This document shows, piece by piece, positions 4,318-5,653 of a stretch of 5,653 nucleotides of DNA. The notes beneath the pieces are model-generated. The model was not told the DNA's origin, did not search any database, and was given only the letters and a program-made list of their open reading frames with translations. Origin of the DNA: Planctomycetota bacterium (GTDB lineage Bacteria; Planctomycetota; Phycisphaerae; WQYP01); the NCBI GenBank assembly GCA_021838985.1, contig JAKCCC010000154.1, forward strand, positions 1-5,653, given 5' to 3'. A program made the position numbers and the translations under genes. The first letter of the stretch is position 1. The number at the start of each line of letters is the position of its first letter.

Positions 4318-5437
4318 GGTCGTTTCCTTTATTCGTCCGCCGATAAAACGGCAATTGTGTTACTACCGCCGGTGTGCGTTGCCCGCGGATGTCCACCTCG
4401 ACGGCGGTGCCGGGCGCCGCGGCGTCTGAATCCAGATAGGCCAGCGCAATCGTACGCCCCAGCGTAGGGCTGGCCGCCCCGCTGGTGATGCGCCCCGCCG
4501 TCTTGCCTTGGCGCCAGATTTCCATCTCGGGGCGGGGAATTCGCGGTCCGTCCACCAGCAATCCCACCATCCGCCTGGCCGGCCCGTCGCGCCTGATCCG
4601 GCTTAAGATTTCGGATCCAATGAATCTCTTTTCCTGCGCCACCGCCCAGCCTAACCCCGCGGCTATCGGGTCGACCAGCTCGCTAAGCTCATGGCCGTAC
4701 AGCGGCAGTCCCGCCTCCAAACGCAAGGTGTCGCGCGCTCCCAAACCGGCTGGCTGCAGCGTGGTTGAGCTGGCCTGCTCCTGGTGCCGGAGCAGAAAGT
4801 CCACCGCCATTTTGGCGGCTGTGGCCGAGCAGATGATCTCCACCCCGTCTTCACCCGTGTAGCCGCTGCGAAAAACAGTAAAGGGCAGAAAGAGGTAATG
4901 CTGAACCGCAAAGTGGTAGGCAAGCAGATTGCCAGCCGGCTCGGGCAACAGACTATCCAGCAGGGGCAGGGCGGCGGGGCCTTGTATCGCCACCATAGCC
5001 GTGTTTTCCGTTTCATCCTTTATCCGCACGTCGAACCGCGTGCTTTGATCCTGGAACCACCGCCCCAGTTTGGCCCGGTTGACCGCGTTGCACACCATCA
5101 ACCAATGTTTCTCAAAACGCGAGATAATCACATCATCCAGGATTCCACCCTGCGGATTGCACACCAGGCTGTAGCGGGATTGCCCGACTACAGTGTCGGC
5201 CAAGTCGCGCGTCAGGACGTGTTCCAGAAACGCCGGCGCGCCGGCGCCGGAAAAATGCAGCCGCCCCATATGCGAGACGTCAAAAATGGAGGCGTAGCGC
5301 CGGGTGTGCTGGTGCTCCGCGATGATGCTCCGATAGAGCAGGGGCATCGCCCAGCCGGCAAAGTCAACCATTTTAGCGCCATGCCGGACGTGAAAGTCAT
5401 AAAAGCAGGTGTGCCGCAGATCCGTTTGCGCCTTCAC
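4277..5437 (-). CDS. gcvT: Aminomethyltransferase (glycine cleavage system T protein)
   Basis: 386 residues. GcvT moves the methylene group from aminomethyl-lipoyl GcvH to tetrahydrofolate, giving 5,10-methylene-THF and ammonia. Family signatures run in order: GAKMVDFAGWAMP (20-32), FDVSHMG (52-58), NPQGGILDD (94-102) with the catalytic-type Asp101, RSGYTGEDGVEI and GLGARDTLRLEAGLPLYGHEL. These are followed by the C-terminal barrel ending near LPFYRR. The start is GTG at 5437-5435, with GGAG 8 nt upstream; an in-frame stop a few codons further up rules out a longer form. After the usual LPFYRR end the frame continues 19 residues (TNKGNDHGSSPRPVLHTDA) across the start of gcvH. This tail is probably a by-product of the overlap. 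It is the first gene of a gcvT-gcvH operon and is divergent from the gene at 5579. Confidence 0.95.
   Translation of the reverse strand: MKAQTDLRHTCFYDFHVRHGAKMVDFAGWAMPLLYRSIIAEHQHTRRYASIFDVSHMGRLHFSGAGAPAFLEHVLTRDLADTVVGQSRYSLVCNPQGGILDDVIISRFEKHWLMVCNAVNRAKLGRWFQDQSTRFDVRIKDETENTAMVAIQGPAALPLLDSLLPEPAGNLLAYHFAVQHYLFLPFTVFRSGYTGEDGVEIICSATAAKMAVDFLLRHQEQASSTTLQPAGLGARDTLRLEAGLPLYGHELSELVDPIAAGLGWAVAQEKRFIGSEILSRIRRDGPARRMVGLLVDGPRIPRPEMEIWRQGKTAGRITSGAASPTLGRTIALAYLDSDAAAPGTAVEVDIRGQRTPAVVTQLPFYRRTNKGNDHGSSPRPVLHTDA
4323..4330 (-). promoter_or_regulatory. Ribosome binding site of gcvH, inside gcvT
   Basis: AAAGGAAA on the minus strand has its AGGA core 7 nt before the gcvH ATG (4317-4315). 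It sits inside the last codons of gcvT, so ribosomes finishing gcvT pass directly over the gcvH start. Confidence 0.65.
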
Positions 5438-5445
5438 GCCGGTGT

Positions 5446-5449
5446 CTCC
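5446..5449 (-). promoter_or_regulatory. Ribosome binding site supporting the GTG start of gcvT
   Basis: GGAG (within TTTGGAGAC) lies 8 nt before GTG at 5437-5435. No ATG is available upstream in frame before a stop, and the next Met (codon 23) lies inside the conserved GAKMVDF motif. The GTG start is therefore required. Confidence 0.65.
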
Positions 5450-5515
5450 AAAGACCGTCAGTCAAACATGGGGCGAGCGGTTCGTCAAGTCCTGGCGTAC
5501 ATCCAATGATCCATT

Positions 5516-5542
5516 CCACCATGGACCGCGGCCGGTCGGTGG
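5516..5542. repeat. Two-part hairpin in the divergent gcvT / PhyH-like intergenic region
   Basis: CCACC (5516-5520) pairs with GGTGG (5538-5542), and GACCG (5524-5528) with CGGTC (5533-5537), with loop CGGC and a 3-nt ATG bulge, giving 10 bp in all. It lies 23 nt before the ribosome binding site of the gene at 5579 and upstream of gcvT on the other strand, so a regulatory site for either gene is possible. Confidence 0.4.
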
Positions 5543-5565
5543 GAATAATGGAACATGGCAGGATT

Positions 5566-5571
5566 AAGGAG
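5566..5571 (+). promoter_or_regulatory. Ribosome binding site of the PhyH-like gene
   Basis: AAGGAG lies 7 nt before the ATG at 5579. An ATG at 5574 is out of frame and too close to this site. Confidence 0.8.
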
Positions 5572-5578
5572 ATATGCC

Positions 5579-5653
5579 ATGCTACCAAGCTCAACGGTGT
5601 CTGCTTTTCAGCGCGACGGTTTTGTCAATGCCGGCCCGGCGATTTCCCCATCG
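5579..5653 (+). CDS. Probable phytanoyl-CoA dioxygenase (PhyH)-family protein, N-terminus only
   Basis: Only the first 25 codons are in the window and the frame is open to the edge. The residues VSAFQRDGFVNAGPAISPS (7-25) fit the opening helix and turn of PhyH-family Fe(II)/2-oxoglutarate oxygenases, which usually begin with a Phe-x-(Arg/Glu)-Asp-Gly-(Phe/Tyr)-Val pattern. The catalytic His-x-Asp and distal His lie beyond the window and cannot be checked, and the substrate cannot be guessed. A strong AAGGAG site fixes the start. The gene is divergent from gcvT with a gap of 141 bp. Confidence 0.55.
   Translation, partial: MLPSSTVSAFQRDGFVNAGPAISPS

Noticed and set aside
5438..5578. Glycine riboswitch or other leader RNA upstream of gcvT
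   Set aside because: The gap is only 141 bp and shared with a divergent gene. I see no tandem aptamer-like core or terminator in it, and no clear -10/-35 pair for gcvT.

Overview
The window is GC-rich bacterial DNA (roughly 60% by eye). The mix of genes suggests a member of the PVC group, most likely Verrucomicrobiota. The reasons are a PEP-CTERM/exosortase-type protein ending in VPEP plus RRRR, a full-length DnaA with an unusual DNA-contact helix, and convergent intergenic gaps packed with REP-like inverted repeats. The phylum is an inference from these traits; no rRNA or marker gene here settles it.

Layout, left to right. (1) 2-295 (+): the C-terminal end of a PEP-CTERM surface protein whose reading frame runs on into repeat DNA. 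(2) 296-668: no gene, but several strong palindromes, lying between two convergent genes. (3) 669-2078 (-): DnaA or a DnaA paralogue, with all four domains. (4) 2079-2531: a divergent intergenic region with an 18% GC island next to dnaA, a large GC-rich hairpin, and about 100 bp holding five DnaA-box-like 9-mers arranged as inverted and helically phased direct repeats. This is a candidate replication origin or DnaA autoregulatory region and is the most interesting part of the window. (5) 2532-2978 (+): a small predicted lipoprotein of unknown function. (6) 3070-3588 (+): a two-helix membrane protein with a coiled coil and a motif reminiscent of FtsB/DivIC. (7) 3589-3936: no gene; REP-like hairpins and a duplicated 20-21-nt element between convergent genes. 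(8) 5437-3937 (-): gcvT then gcvH, overlapping by 41 nt, two parts of the glycine cleavage system. (9) 5579-5653 (+): the first 25 codons of a probable phytanoyl-CoA dioxygenase (PhyH)-family gene, divergent from gcvT.

The genes do not form one pathway. gcvT and gcvH clearly work together: GcvH carries the lipoyl arm and GcvT takes the methylene group to tetrahydrofolate. No gcvP follows, so the P-protein must be encoded elsewhere. DnaA and the box cluster upstream of it form the second likely functional unit, either for initiating replication or for autoregulation. The lipoprotein and membrane protein may be co-transcribed from a promoter that lies back-to-back with the dnaA control region.
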